A stretch of 21,540 nucleotides of DNA from DASWIP01 sp036397635 (GCA_036397635.1 DASWIP010000078.1:1-21540); one strand, 5' to 3'. Counted from the first letter of the stretch, positions 6,853 through 15,113 are shown. The notes: generated from the sequence alone by a model not told the origin. Made by a program: numbers and translations.

Positions 6853-9800
6853 TTAGCTGCAGCCTGAGGTCGAGCCGCAGGACTCGCAGACATAGCACGA
6901 GCCGGCGGGTCGCATCCGGTTGCCGCAGTTGTAACAGAGCGGTGCGTCGATGGTGCGTGCCTGCTCGGCGTCCTCGGCCACCGTGCTGACCTTCGGCGCT
7001 TCGATCGCGACAGGCTGCGGCGGTGGAGCCGTCTCCTGCACGGCGTCACGGCGCTCGCCGGTGGTCATGATGCCCAGGCGCGCGCGCGCGTCCTCGTCGA
7101 GGTAATCGATGGCGAGGCGCCGGAACACGTAGTCCACCATCGAGGTACCGAAGCGCACGTCCGGATCATCGGTCATCCCCGACGGCTCGAAGCGCATGTT
7201 CATGAACTTCGACACGTACACCTCCAGCGGCACCCCGTACTGAAGGCCGAGGCTGACGCTGATCGACAGCGCATCCATGACGCCCGATAGGGTCGAGCCC
7301 TGCTTGGAGACCTTCAGGAAGATCTCGCCGATCCCGTCATCGGGATACTCGCCGGCCAGGATGTAACCCTCGGCGTCGCCGATCCGGAACGAGGTCGTCC
7401 GGGAGGGACGGCTCTTGGGCAGGCGGTGACGCTGCGGCTGACCGGTGGCGAGCACGGCCGGGTCGGGCGCCTTCTCGCTCTTCTTCTTGTCCGCCGACAG
7501 CGGTTGCGCGACCTTGCAGTTGTCACGGTAGATCGCGACCGCCTTCAGCCCGAGCCGCCATCCTTCGACGAGCAGCTCCTCGACATCCTCGACCGTGACA
7601 TCCTCGGGCATATTGATGGTCTTGCTGATGGCGCCGGAGATGAACGGCTGTACACCGGCCATCATCTTGACGTGGCCCATGTAGTGGATGGGGCTATCGC
7701 CCATCGCGCAGTCGAAGACGGGCTGGTCCTCCTCGCGCATGTGCGGGGCACCGTCCACCGTGTTGTGCTCGGCGATGTAGGCGATGATCTCGGTCACCTG
7801 GTCGTCGTCGTAGCCGAGGCGCCGCAGCGCGCGCGGCACCGTCTGGTTGACGATCCTCATCGTCCCGCCGCCCACGAGCTTCTTGGTCTTGACCAGCGCG
7901 AGGTCGGGCTCGATGCCGGTCGTGTCGCAATCCATCATGAGCCCGATGGTGTTATGGCTGACGAATCCGTTGGCCATGTAGGTCACGTTGCTCGGCACCG
8001 ACAGGTCATAGGTGAACTCGTCTTCGCCGAGGCTCGCTGAGGACACCCTGTCGTAGAAGAAGCCGAGGGCGTGCCCCAGCTCTTGGTCGCGGGTCCGCTC
8101 GTACAGTTCCTGCGCGAGCCGGCGAGACACCGTCTTCGTCCGCGCATGCTCGAGCAACATCACGCGGCGCATCCGGTCGTTGGCTGGGGCAAGCCGGTCG
8201 ATGAGTCCCCTGGTGACGGGGATCTTGTCATGCCGCGCGGATTGCTGCAGATCGCCCGCCGCCACAGCCGCATTCTTGCGGCCGCTCATGAAACCGATCT
8301 CCTCGACCCACCGGCGGTTGTACGACTTGTTCAGAAGCCGCAGGACGGACAGCTCGGAGCCACCCCACCCGGTCGTGTCGAACTTCCTCGTGGTCGGATA
8401 CCCAAGCGCGAGAAGAAGGCTCTGGACGTCATGCGAGAAGCTCCGTGCGGTCGTGGCCCAGTGCGGATACCCGACGGTGACGGTCCCGTCGGCCTCGAAC
8501 AGTCCTCGGATGAACGCTCGGTACACCTCGGGATCATTCGAGTGGAGAACCGCGTCGGGGATCGACGGGACGTAGCCCTTGCCCGCATGACCTTCGCGAG
8601 GTGGCACCTTCGCGAATCCGCAAGCCTCCCACCACTGCGTGAGGCGCACCGAGTGGAACGCGACCTCGACGTATCCCTGCTTGTGCGCGGTTCGTGCCTC
8701 GAGACCGAATAGCTCCTTGCCAAGCAAGCTGAGACGCTCGATAACCTCGAAGTCCTGCTCATCGACGCAGAGCCTGATCCCCTTCGCGTGCAGGGACCCG
8801 TCCCCCATGAAATAGCCGACGAATTCAGCGAGCTCCCGGGACATCTCACGCGGCGCGCGAGCAGCATGCTCCCGTGTCCAGTGGGCTTCTGGGAGCGGAG
8901 GGAGGGCCACGTGTTGGGTCTCACCGATGAGCTGGTTCATCGCCAGGGGCACCATGTCGCCCGTTTCTATCTCCGAGAATCGGCGCCACACCCAGTCACC
9001 TTCTGCGTCTACGACCTTGATCCGGTGTCGCGGCGTTCCCTGGATCCTGTAACCACGGCTTGTCTCAACCGTGACGACCGCCTCGATACCGTTGACGTAG
9101 AACTTGCTCGCGGTGCGAGCGCCTTCGTCGGTATTCACATCGATCCCAAGATCCTGCCACTGCGCGCCGGTGGGATCCCCGAGCGACTCGAGCCGTACGA
9201 GACCACGCTCTGTCGGGATGAGCGTTCCACCGACCAAGCAGCCGGTCGGCGCGAGCACCGAGGCCTGCGCGTTACGGTAGCCGTGCTGCTCGCCGAGGTT
9301 CAGCGCCTCGTCCCAAGCGGTCTTCGCCGCCTGCAGCAGCCCTTCCGGCACCAACTCGGGGTCGATCTGCTCCACGGCGGCGCGATGCTTGCCGATCACG
9401 TTGAGCATCGGCTCGCGGTTGACGGCGTAACCGGCGTGCGGCCCCACCTGCTCGGCGTAGATGGCGCTGTCTCGATACGCCCAGCCCGTCATCAGTGAGG
9501 TGATGGCCCCCGCCCACGCGCGACCGCCGTCGGAATCGTAGGGAAGGCCGCGGGCCATGAGCAGCGCGCCGAGGTTCGCGTAGCCGAGCCCCAGCTCGCG
9601 GAAGTTCTTGGCGTTCTGCTCGATCTTGGGCGTCGGGTAGCTGGAGTTGCCGACCAGGATCTCCTGGGCGAGGAAGATGATGTCGATCGCGTGCTTGAAC
9701 GCACGGATATCGAAGTTCATGTCGGCGTCCACGAACTTCATCAGGTTCAGGCTCGCGAGGTTACAAGCCGAGTTATCCAGGTGCATATACTCCGAACAGT

Positions 9801-12072
9801 TGCGTACAGTGGTTGCACCCACACAATACGTGTGGTTCTCGGGCTCAGTGAGGTTGTACGTCAACTCGAAGCCATCGGCGGTGCGCTCCACCAGCTTCGC
9901 CCCTCGTTGCTTCAGATAGACGTTGTGCTCGCGCACCGACGTTGTCAGGACAGTCTGCTTGCGGGAAAGGGCGAAGCCGATCTTGTCGAGGAATCGCTCC
10001 TTGCTCGAGCTGAAGATGCGGAGGTCGAACGACCGGCCACGCGACTCGTACTCGACCGAGGACCCATCCTTGCGTGTGTATCGGAACGATGGTCTGGCAC
10101 TCTTGCCTGTAACGTCATAGATCCGAGCAGCGATCCCGTCGGTTGACAGCAACATCTGCACACCCCGGAGCAATCCTTGGGATTTGCTGCCGAGTCCGAC
10201 ATAGCGAGTGCCGTTCTTTTGATCGACCGCGCACCCGTCGGCGTCGAACAGACCGCGCAGGAACGCGCGCACGATGTCCTGTGGCGCCTCGAAGATGCTC
10301 CACGGTACTTCCTTGGTCGCCGCCTTCCCCGGCTTGACGCCGAGCGCCTCGAAGAACCGCGCGAGTGGACGCCTCGACAACCGGATCTGCACGGTCCCGT
10401 TCTCCTGCACGCTGGGCTTCGGTGCGCGCCCCCCGTTGAGCCGCGTCAACAGTTCCAGGTGGCGCGGCAGGATCTCCTGCTGATCCTCCTCCGAGCCGTA
10501 CACGGTCGTGACGACGTTGCCGGAGATACAGCCATCGCCCACGAGCCAGCCGATATAGTGCGCAAGCTCCTCGTCCCATTTCTCGGGCAACTCGAGGCTA
10601 AGAGACCAGTCGCCTTTCGTCTTGAATGCCTCGGCATCGGTGCTCACGGGCAGACGGTGGTCGGCCATGATCGCCGGCATGGGCTGATCCAGAACGGGGA
10701 TCAGATCCGACTCGGTCAGATCCTTCGCCTCCACCCAGCCACGGTTCTTAGTCCAGATCCGGTGCCCCGGCGTGCATCGGATCTGACGACCGTCATCGAA
10801 GGTGAGGCGCACGATCTCGTTCGTCCCCGTCACCATGAACTGAGTCGGCTTCGACAGGTGGATGGCGTTCCCTTCGCGGTCGGGATTCGTCGCGTCGTTC
10901 GTGTAGACCTCGAACGTCTCACCGCCGAGCACGCGGTTCATCAGGTCGTCGAAGCGGATCAACCCCTTGTCGGTGTACACCCTCTGATCACCCGGGAAAC
11001 AAGGGTTAGACGCGTTGATGCGGCCCGTGTTCGACGAGGTGTGCCAGGCGTTGATGGTCGTGTCGTACTGCATCCCGGGGTCGGCACACTCCCATGCTGC
11101 CTGGGCGATCTCACGCATCAGCTCGCGCGCGCGCACCGTCTCGATCACCTCGCCCGAGATGACGCCCTTGAGCGCCCAGTCGCGGTCCTCGACGTAGGCC
11201 ATCATGAACTCATCGGTCACGCGCACCGAGTTGTTCGCGTTCTGGTACTGCGTCGAGTGCGAGTCGCGGCCGTCGAGGTCCATGTCGAAGCCGGCGTCGC
11301 GCAGCACGCGCGCCTTCTGCTCCTCGCGCGCCTTACACCAGATGAAGTTCTTGACGTCGGGGTGGTCGACGTTGAGGATCACCATCTTGGCCGCGCGCCT
11401 GGTCTTGCCGCCGCTCTTGATGGTGCCGGCGCTGGCATCGGCGCCGCGCATGAACGACACGGGGCCGCTGGCCTCACCGCCCGAGGACAGGTGCTCCTTG
11501 CTGGAGCGGATCGTCGACAGGTTGATGCCCGATCCCGAACCGCCCTTGAAGATCGTTCCTTCCTCGACGTACCAGTTCAGGATCGAGCTCATCTTGTCCT
11601 CGACCGCCAAGATGAAGCAGGCCGAGCATTGCGGGTCTTTCTCGGAGCCGACGTTGAACCAAACCGGGGAGTTGAACGCGGCCTTCTGGTTCACCAGGAT
11701 GTGCTTGAGCTCGTGGCTGAAGATGTCGCGGCTGTCCTCGTCGGCGAAGTAGCCGTCCTTCCATCCCCACTGGGTGATGGTGTCGGCGACCCGGTCGACG
11801 AGCTGGCGGACGGAGCGCTCACGCTGCGGGGAGCCCAGCGGACCGCGGAAGTACTTCTGCGCCACGATGTTCGTCGCGTTCTGCGACCAGGACTTCGGGA
11901 ACTCGACGCCGAGCTGCTCGAACGCATTCCCGCCATCCTTGAAGTTCGGGATGACCGCGTCGCGGATCTCCCACTCGACCTCGTCGTAGGGGTTGATCCC
12001 TTGCTTCGTGAAGTACCGGTTGATCGAGAGCCCCGACGCCTTGCCCGTCATCGCCCGTTCGGTCTTCGCCAC
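6853..12072 (-). CDS. nrdJ: Adenosylcobalamin-dependent (class II) ribonucleotide reductase with two inteins
   Basis: The precursor is 1739 residues; without the inteins (residues 358-758 and 945-1374) the mature enzyme is 908. It reduces ribonucleotides to deoxyribonucleotides using cobalamin to make a thiyl radical. Seen: SEKDPQCSACFIL (redox Cys), GGSGSGINLSTIRS, then NP joined across intein 1 to CSEY (the catalytic N-x-C-x-E motif), DNSACNLASLNL, and APTG joined across intein 2 to TIGLMMDCDTTGIEP. The C-terminus holds a Cys-rich tail (CYNCG, CYVCESCGSTSGCS), typical of the actinobacterial vitamin B12-dependent form. I chose GTG 12072 because AGGA abuts it and a strong GGGGAGGGAG lies about 7 nt upstream; the frame runs on to ATG 12120, inside nrdR. 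nrdR lies 44 bp upstream and probably represses the operon. Confidence 0.95.
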   Translation of the reverse strand: MAKTERAMTGKASGLSINRYFTKQGINPYDEVEWEIRDAVIPNFKDGGNAFEQLGVEFPKSWSQNATNIVAQKYFRGPLGSPQRERSVRQLVDRVADTITQWGWKDGYFADEDSRDIFSHELKHILVNQKAAFNSPVWFNVGSEKDPQCSACFILAVEDKMSSILNWYVEEGTIFKGGSGSGINLSTIRSSKEHLSSGGEASGPVSFMRGADASAGTIKSGGKTRRAAKMVILNVDHPDVKNFIWCKAREEQKARVLRDAGFDMDLDGRDSHSTQYQNANNSVRVTDEFMMAYVEDRDWALKGVISGEVIETVRARELMREIAQAAWECADPGMQYDTTINAWHTSSNTGRINASNPCFPGDQRVYTDKGLIRFDDLMNRVLGGETFEVYTNDATNPDREGNAIHLSKPTQFMVTGTNEIVRLTFDDGRQIRCTPGHRIWTKNRGWVEAKDLTESDLIPVLDQPMPAIMADHRLPVSTDAEAFKTKGDWSLSLELPEKWDEELAHYIGWLVGDGCISGNVVTTVYGSEEDQQEILPRHLELLTRLNGGRAPKPSVQENGTVQIRLSRRPLARFFEALGVKPGKAATKEVPWSIFEAPQDIVRAFLRGLFDADGCAVDQKNGTRYVGLGSKSQGLLRGVQMLLSTDGIAARIYDVTGKSARPSFRYTRKDGSSVEYESRGRSFDLRIFSSSKERFLDKIGFALSRKQTVLTTSVREHNVYLKQRGAKLVERTADGFELTYNLTEPENHTYCVGATTVRNCSEYMHLDNSACNLASLNLMKFVDADMNFDIRAFKHAIDIIFLAQEILVGNSSYPTPKIEQNAKNFRELGLGYANLGALLMARGLPYDSDGGRAWAGAITSLMTGWAYRDSAIYAEQVGPHAGYAVNREPMLNVIGKHRAAVEQIDPELVPEGLLQAAKTAWDEALNLGEQHGYRNAQASVLAPTGCLVGGTLIPTERGLVRLESLGDPTGAQWQDLGIDVNTDEGARTASKFYVNGIEAVVTVETSRGYRIQGTPRHRIKVVDAEGDWVWRRFSEIETGDMVPLAMNQLIGETQHVALPPLPEAHWTREHAARAPREMSRELAEFVGYFMGDGSLHAKGIRLCVDEQDFEVIERLSLLGKELFGLEARTAHKQGYVEVAFHSVRLTQWWEACGFAKVPPREGHAGKGYVPSIPDAVLHSNDPEVYRAFIRGLFEADGTVTVGYPHWATTARSFSHDVQSLLLALGYPTTRKFDTTGWGGSELSVLRLLNKSYNRRWVEEIGFMSGRKNAAVAAGDLQQSARHDKIPVTRGLIDRLAPANDRMRRVMLLEHARTKTVSRRLAQELYERTRDQELGHALGFFYDRVSSASLGEDEFTYDLSVPSNVTYMANGFVSHNTIGLMMDCDTTGIEPDLALVKTKKLVGGGTMRIVNQTVPRALRRLGYDDDQVTEIIAYIAEHNTVDGAPHMREEDQPVFDCAMGDSPIHYMGHVKMMAGVQPFISGAISKTINMPEDVTVEDVEELLVEGWRLGLKAVAIYRDNCKVAQPLSADKKKSEKAPDPAVLATGQPQRHRLPKSRPSRTTSFRIGDAEGYILAGEYPDDGIGEIFLKVSKQGSTLSGVMDALSISVSLGLQYGVPLEVYVSKFMNMRFEPSGMTDDPDVRFGTSMVDYVFRRLAIDYLDEDARARLGIMTTGERRDAVQETAPPPQPVAIEAPKVSTVAEDAEQARTIDAPLCYNCGNRMRPAGSCYVCESCGSTSGCS
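7951..9240 (-). other. Intein 2 in nrdJ (430 aa, LAGLIDADG endonuclease type)
   Basis: It begins with Cys (CLVGGTLIPTERG) after APTG and ends with FVSHN before Thr of TIGLMMDCD. Splicing residues are canonical: Cys1, block B GTPRHRI (T-x-x-H), penultimate His, terminal Asn and a +1 Thr nucleophile. LAGLIDADG motifs are EFVGYFMGDG and FIRGLFEADG, so a homing endonuclease is probably intact. The PTG/TIG loop is a known intein insertion point in ribonucleotide reductases (established knowledge). The frame is uninterrupted. Confidence 0.93.
9799..11001 (-). other. Intein 1 in nrdJ (401 aa, LAGLIDADG endonuclease type)
   Basis: It begins CFPGDQRVYTDKG after RINASNP and ends TTVRN before CSEYMHLD. 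The +1 residue is the catalytic Cys of the reductase itself, so the active site is created only by splicing. Block B is CTPGHRIWT. Endonuclease motifs are YIGWLVGDG and FLRGLFDADG. The residue before the terminal Asn is Arg (codon CGC at 9802-9804), not the usual His; a single A-to-G change from CAC would explain it. Confidence 0.92.
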
Positions 12073-12116
12073 TCCTGCTCCCTCCCCACGTTGCACCGTC
12101 CACCGACGCCTTCCAC

Positions 12117-12638
12117 TCACACGCCGTTCGCACTCAGCTCGCGCGCCTCACCACCCTCCGCCGGCTCGCCCGGCTTCGGAGGGGTCTTCTTCTGGAGCAA
12201 CTGGCCGACCTCACGCTCGAAATCGGAGAGTTCCTGGAAGTCCTTGTAGACAGACGCGAACCGCAGGTACGCGACCTCGTCGAGATCTCGGAGCCGGTCG
12301 AGTATCGCCAGGCCGATCTCCTGCGTGGACACGACCGAACCCCCACTACCCCGGATCGCTTGCTCGATCTCATCAGCAACACGCTCCACGGTCTCGGCCG
12401 AGACCGGACGGTTCACGCATGCCTTGGCCAATCCCGCGATGAGCTTCTGCCGGTTGAAAGGCGCCCGCTCCCCCGAACGTTTGACCACCACGAGCGGGAC
12501 GGATTCGATCCGCTCGAAGGTCGTGTACCGCCTGCCACAGTTCCCGCATTCCCGTCGCCTCCGGATGCTCGCGCCCTCTTCGGCGAGCCGTGAATCGATC
12601 ACCCGGTCCTCAACGCTTCTGCAGTACGGACAACGCAT
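12117..12638 (-). CDS. nrdR: Transcriptional repressor NrdR
   Basis: 173 residues. The N-terminal zinc ribbon uses C3, C6, C31 and C34 (MRCPYC ... ECGNCG) followed by RRYTTFERIE. The ATP-cone follows from residue 48 (PLVVVKRSGERAPFNRQKL) to EVAYLRFASVYKDF. NrdR binds ATP/dATP through the cone and represses ribonucleotide reductase genes when dATP is high. The ATG at 12638 has GAGGGG four nt upstream. It is followed by nrdJ in the same direction (44-bp gap), and a pair of NrdR boxes lies 62-110 bp upstream of its start, so it probably controls itself and nrdJ. The C-terminal tail after residue 150 is rich in Pro, Gly and Glu and is not part of the core fold. Confidence 0.96.
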   Translation of the reverse strand: MRCPYCRSVEDRVIDSRLAEEGASIRRRRECGNCGRRYTTFERIESVPLVVVKRSGERAPFNRQKLIAGLAKACVNRPVSAETVERVADEIEQAIRGSGGSVVSTQEIGLAILDRLRDLDEVAYLRFASVYKDFQELSDFEREVGQLLQKKTPPKPGEPAEGGEARELSANGV

Positions 12639-12699
12639 CTGACCCCTCGCTGGGGGAAGGGATCCGCGTCGACTCGGCCATCTCGCTGACTCCAGTTAT

Positions 12700-12748
12700 C
12701 CACAACGACTTGGGCCGAGGCATCGCGAAACCACAACATGTTGTGGTT
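12700..12748 (-). promoter_or_regulatory. Tandem NrdR boxes
   Basis: The proximal box is a 20-bp perfect palindrome (12729-12748) with core ccacaacatgttgtgg (12731-12746). A second, weaker copy, ccacaacgacttgggc (12700-12715), matches the core at 11 of 16 positions. The two start 31 bp apart, about three helical turns, the arrangement known for NrdR boxes. They lie directly downstream of the predicted -10 box, where bound repressor would block initiation or early elongation. Confidence 0.75.
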
Positions 12749-12754
12749 GAAGTA

Positions 12755-12783
12755 ACGGTACCACACTAGATGAGGGAGTTCAA
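12755..12783 (-). promoter_or_regulatory. Predicted promoter of nrdR-nrdJ
   Basis: On the minus strand TTGAAC (12778-12783) and TACCGT (12755-12760) are separated by 17 bp. The first NrdR box starts 6 bp after the -10 box, which supports this assignment. Confidence 0.5.
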
Positions 12784-12824
12784 GCATCTCGGGAGGTCCC
12801 TTAGGTAACCGAGAAGTTCGCAGG

Positions 12825-13082
12825 TCAGGAGGCTGGGAGCACGATCCGTTGGCCTGGGATCAGGCTGGGATGGCGGAGATCGTTCAGCTCGAGCAGCTCG
12901 TGGACGACCCGCCGCCGGTCCTCCCCCGGGCGCAGGTCCCCTGCGATTATCCACAAGGTATCCCCAGGCTGCACGACGTAATCCACCGTCGGCGCTGGGT
13001 GCTCTTGGACGGCCGAGACGGCCTTGATCCCCGGCACCAGGAGGGCCGCGGCCAGCGAGAGAGAAAGCCAGATCCTCTTCAT
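12825..13082 (-). CDS. Small LysM-domain protein, probable SOS-induced cell-division inhibitor
   Basis: 85 residues. An N-terminal membrane anchor or signal (MKRIWLSLSLAAALLVPGIK) is followed by a short linker and one LysM domain (VDYVVQPGDTLWIIAGDLRP ... LNDLRHPSLIPGQRIVLPAS). LysM binds peptidoglycan, so the protein acts at the cell envelope. Its place, divergent from lexA and beside nrdR, matches Bacillus YneA and mycobacterial ChiZ (Rv2719c), SOS proteins that hold back division; the role here is inferred from that synteny. AGGAG lies 6 nt before the ATG, inside a LexA-box-like sequence. No hydrolase domain is visible. Confidence 0.82.
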   Translation of the reverse strand: MKRIWLSLSLAAALLVPGIKAVSAVQEHPAPTVDYVVQPGDTLWIIAGDLRPGEDRRRVVHELLELNDLRHPSLIPGQRIVLPAS

Positions 13083-13084
13083 AT

Positions 13085-13147
13085 CGAACTCCTGTTCGAC
13101 TCTACCCGAACATCCGTTCGCTCGTCAAGCACTCGAACAGATGTTTG
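13085..13147. promoter_or_regulatory. Three LexA/SOS boxes in the lexA-LysM divergent region
   Basis: Box 1 is cgaactcctgttcg (13085-13098), box 2 cgaacatccgttcg (13107-13120) and box 3 cgaacagatgtttg (13134-13147). The Gram-positive consensus is CGAACRNRYGTTYG. Box 3 matches fully, box 2 misses one position, and box 1 misses two (one when read on the minus strand). Box 1 overlaps the LysM gene's ribosome-binding site, box 2 sits in its promoter spacer, and box 3 overlaps the predicted lexA -35 element. Confidence 0.85.
13099..13128 (-). promoter_or_regulatory. Predicted promoter of the LysM gene
   Basis: On the minus strand TTGACG (13123-13128) and TAGAGT (13099-13104) are 18 bp apart. SOS box 2 lies wholly inside the spacer, so LexA binding would block RNA polymerase. 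The implied 5' leader is very short, about 10 nt. Confidence 0.5.
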
Positions 13148-13173
13148 ATTCTCGAGCTTCGGGATGCTAGCGT
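13145..13173 (+). promoter_or_regulatory. Predicted promoter of lexA
   Basis: TTGATT (13145-13150) and TAGCGT (13168-13173) are separated by 17 bp. The -35 element overlaps the last three bases of SOS box 3, as expected for autorepression. Confidence 0.45.
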
Positions 13174-13213
13174 CCCCCTCCGACAGCAACCGATCCCAGG
13201 CCGGGAGGCAGCC

Positions 13214-13831
13214 GTGAGCGACCTGACGAAGCGGCAGCGGGCGATCCTCGATTACCTGCAGCAGACCCAGGAGGAACGCGGCTATCCACCCTCGGTTCGC
13301 GAGATCGGGGAGGCCGTCGGGCTTAACTCCCCCTCGAGCGTCCACGCGCAGCTCGCGACGCTGGCCGAGCGCGGCTACCTCCGGAAGGATGCGACGCGTC
13401 CACGCGCCATCGTGGTGCGGATGGACGCCGACGGAGTTCCCGTCCGCGCGGCCCCGGTCCAGAACGTGCCCCTGGTGGGGCAGATCGCCGCAGGCTCGCC
13501 GATCCTGGCCGCCGAGAACATCGAGGAGACCCTTCCGGTGCCCGCGGACATGGTTGGATCGGGGACCCTGTTCGCGCTGCGGGTGCGTGGGGATTCGATG
13601 GTCGACGCCGGGATCTTCGACGGTGACGTGGTGATCATCCGCCAGCAGCCGGTCGCCGAGGACGGCGAGATCGTGGCGGCGCTGGTGGACGGCGAGGAAG
13701 CGACGGTCAAGACGCTACGGCGCAGCGGTCGCCGCGTGATCCTGGAAGCCGCCAATCCGGCCTACGGACCGATCGAAGCCGACGAGGTCGCGATCCTCGG
13801 CAAGGTCGTCAGCGTAATGAGGCGCCTGTAG
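13214..13831 (+). CDS. lexA: LexA repressor of the SOS response
   Basis: 205 residues. The N-terminal winged helix-turn-helix (LTKRQRAILDYLQ ... PSVREIGEAVGLNSPSSVHA) is followed by the self-cleaving S24 peptidase domain. The cleavage site is A93-G94 (QIAAGSP), the nucleophile S128 (RGDSMVDAGI) and the general base K166 (ATVKTL), so autoproteolysis on RecA filaments should work. The GTG at 13214 is chosen because GGGAGG lies 5 nt upstream; the frame is open further back, but that part overlaps the promoter and an SOS box. It is divergent from the LysM gene and convergent with hflX (10-bp gap). Three SOS boxes upstream imply autoregulation. Confidence 0.97.
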   Translation: MSDLTKRQRAILDYLQQTQEERGYPPSVREIGEAVGLNSPSSVHAQLATLAERGYLRKDATRPRAIVVRMDADGVPVRAAPVQNVPLVGQIAAGSPILAAENIEETLPVPADMVGSGTLFALRVRGDSMVDAGIFDGDVVIIRQQPVAEDGEIVAALVDGEEATVKTLRRSGRRVILEAANPAYGPIEADEVAILGKVVSVMRRL

Positions 13832-13841
13832 CCACGCGAGG

Positions 13842-15113
13842 CTAGCCGCGCAACCGCTCGGCCTCTGCGGCAGCGATCCGGTAGCCTTCCAGGCGATTCG
13901 CCTGGTCTTCCCGAAGGCGCGCGCGCACCAGCGTCCCCTCCGAGGCGAAGTGCTCCTCCCGCACCGCCCCGGCCGCGTGCAGCGCAGCCACGACGTCTCC
14001 ACGCGTGTACGGGACGAGCAGCCACACCTCGACCTCGGGCACGGGCACTCGCCGCCCGATCGTCGCGAGCAGCTCGTCCAGCCCCTCTCCCGACAACGCC
14101 GAGATCAGCACGCCATCGGGGAACCGGCGCTTGGCCCGCACGCGAGCCATCTCGTCGATCACGTCGGCCTTGTTCACCACCGCCAGCTCGGGCACCGTCG
14201 CCGCGCCCACCTCGGCGAGCACTTCGCGTACCGAGGCGTACTGCAGCTCGGGATCGCTCGCGGAACCGTCGATCACATGCAGCAGCAGATCGGCTTCCGC
14301 GGTTTCCTCGAGCGTGGACTTGAACGCCTCCACCAGCGAGTGGGGCAGCTTGCGCACGAACCCGACGGTGTCGGTCAGCGTCACCGAGCGGCCGACCGGG
14401 AGGTCGAGCCGGCGCGTGGTGGGGTCCAGCGTCGAGAACAGTTGATCCTGGACCAGCACGCCGGCGCGCGTGAGCGCGTTGAGCAAGGTCGACTTGCCGG
14501 CGTTGGTGTACCCGACAAGGGCGACCGAAGGAACCCGGCGGCGCACACGCTCGCTCCGCTTGACCCGGCGCACGCGCTCGACGTCCTTCAGTTCCTCGCG
14601 CACCTTCGCAAGCCGGGTCTTGATCCGGCGGCGGTCTACCTCGAGCTTGGTCTCACCCGGCCCGCGGGTCCCGATGCCTCCGCCGGCGGTCATGCCGCCG
14701 CCGATGCGCGACTTCGCCTGCCCCCAGCCTCGCAGCCGCGGGAGCAGGTAGTTCAGCTGCGCCAGCTCCACCTGAAGCTTCCCCTCCGATGAGTGGGCGT
14801 GCTGGGCGAAGATATCCAGGATCAACGCGGTCCGGTCGATGACCTTGATCCCGATGATGTCCTCGAGGTTTCGTAGCTGACCCGGCGACAGCTCCTCGTC
14901 CACGATCACGGTATCGACGTTCGCCGCGCGCGCGATGTCGCGGATCTCCTGCGCCTTACCGCGGCCGATGAACGTCGCCGGGTTCGGCCGGCCGCGTCGC
15001 TGCATCAGCGTTTGGACGATCTCGGCGCCGGCGGTATCGGTCAGTCGCTCCAGCTCGGCGAGGGACTCCTCGGCCTGCTCGGTCGTACCGCCGAGCGACA
15101 GGCCGACCAGCAC
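13842..15113 (-). CDS. hflX: GTPase HflX
   Basis: 423 residues from the GTG at 15113. HflX is a ribosome-associated GTPase that splits stalled 70S ribosomes under stress. Seen: the N-terminal HflX domain (RRGRPNPATFIGRGKAQEI, VDEELSPGQLRNLE), the glycine-rich loop GGGMTAGGGIGTRGPGETKL, and the G domain with GYTNAGKST (G1), FSTLDPTTR (G2), DTVGFVRKLP (G3) and NKADV (G4). GGAG lies 6 nt before the GTG. However, family-like residues continue in frame upstream (PPEYQELRLERA), where no ATG, GTG or TTG exists, so the true start may be a rare codon such as ATC 15161. It is last in the miaB-miaA-dapF-dapL-hflX run. Confidence 0.94.
   Translation of the reverse strand: MLVGLSLGGTTEQAEESLAELERLTDTAGAEIVQTLMQRRGRPNPATFIGRGKAQEIRDIARAANVDTVIVDEELSPGQLRNLEDIIGIKVIDRTALILDIFAQHAHSSEGKLQVELAQLNYLLPRLRGWGQAKSRIGGGMTAGGGIGTRGPGETKLEVDRRRIKTRLAKVREELKDVERVRRVKRSERVRRRVPSVALVGYTNAGKSTLLNALTRAGVLVQDQLFSTLDPTTRRLDLPVGRSVTLTDTVGFVRKLPHSLVEAFKSTLEETAEADLLLHVIDGSASDPELQYASVREVLAEVGAATVPELAVVNKADVIDEMARVRAKRRFPDGVLISALSGEGLDELLATIGRRVPVPEVEVWLLVPYTRGDVVAALHAAGAVREEHFASEGTLVRARLREDQANRLEGYRIAAAEAERLRG

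Noticed and set aside
7951..11001. The inteins as inserted mobile genes or a gene fusion
   Set aside because: Both keep the frame, start with Cys, end with Asn and interrupt known intein sites, so protein splicing explains them fully.
10177..12249. Long plus-strand open frame opposite nrdJ
   Set aside because: It is antisense to a clearly conserved enzyme and its composition (Arg, His, Leu, Asp, Val) is typical of GC-rich shadow frames; no domain is visible.
13085..13147. Repeated cgaac...gttcg units as a possible CRISPR or origin repeat
   Set aside because: Only three 14-bp units with unequal spacing, and they match the LexA-box consensus beside lexA.
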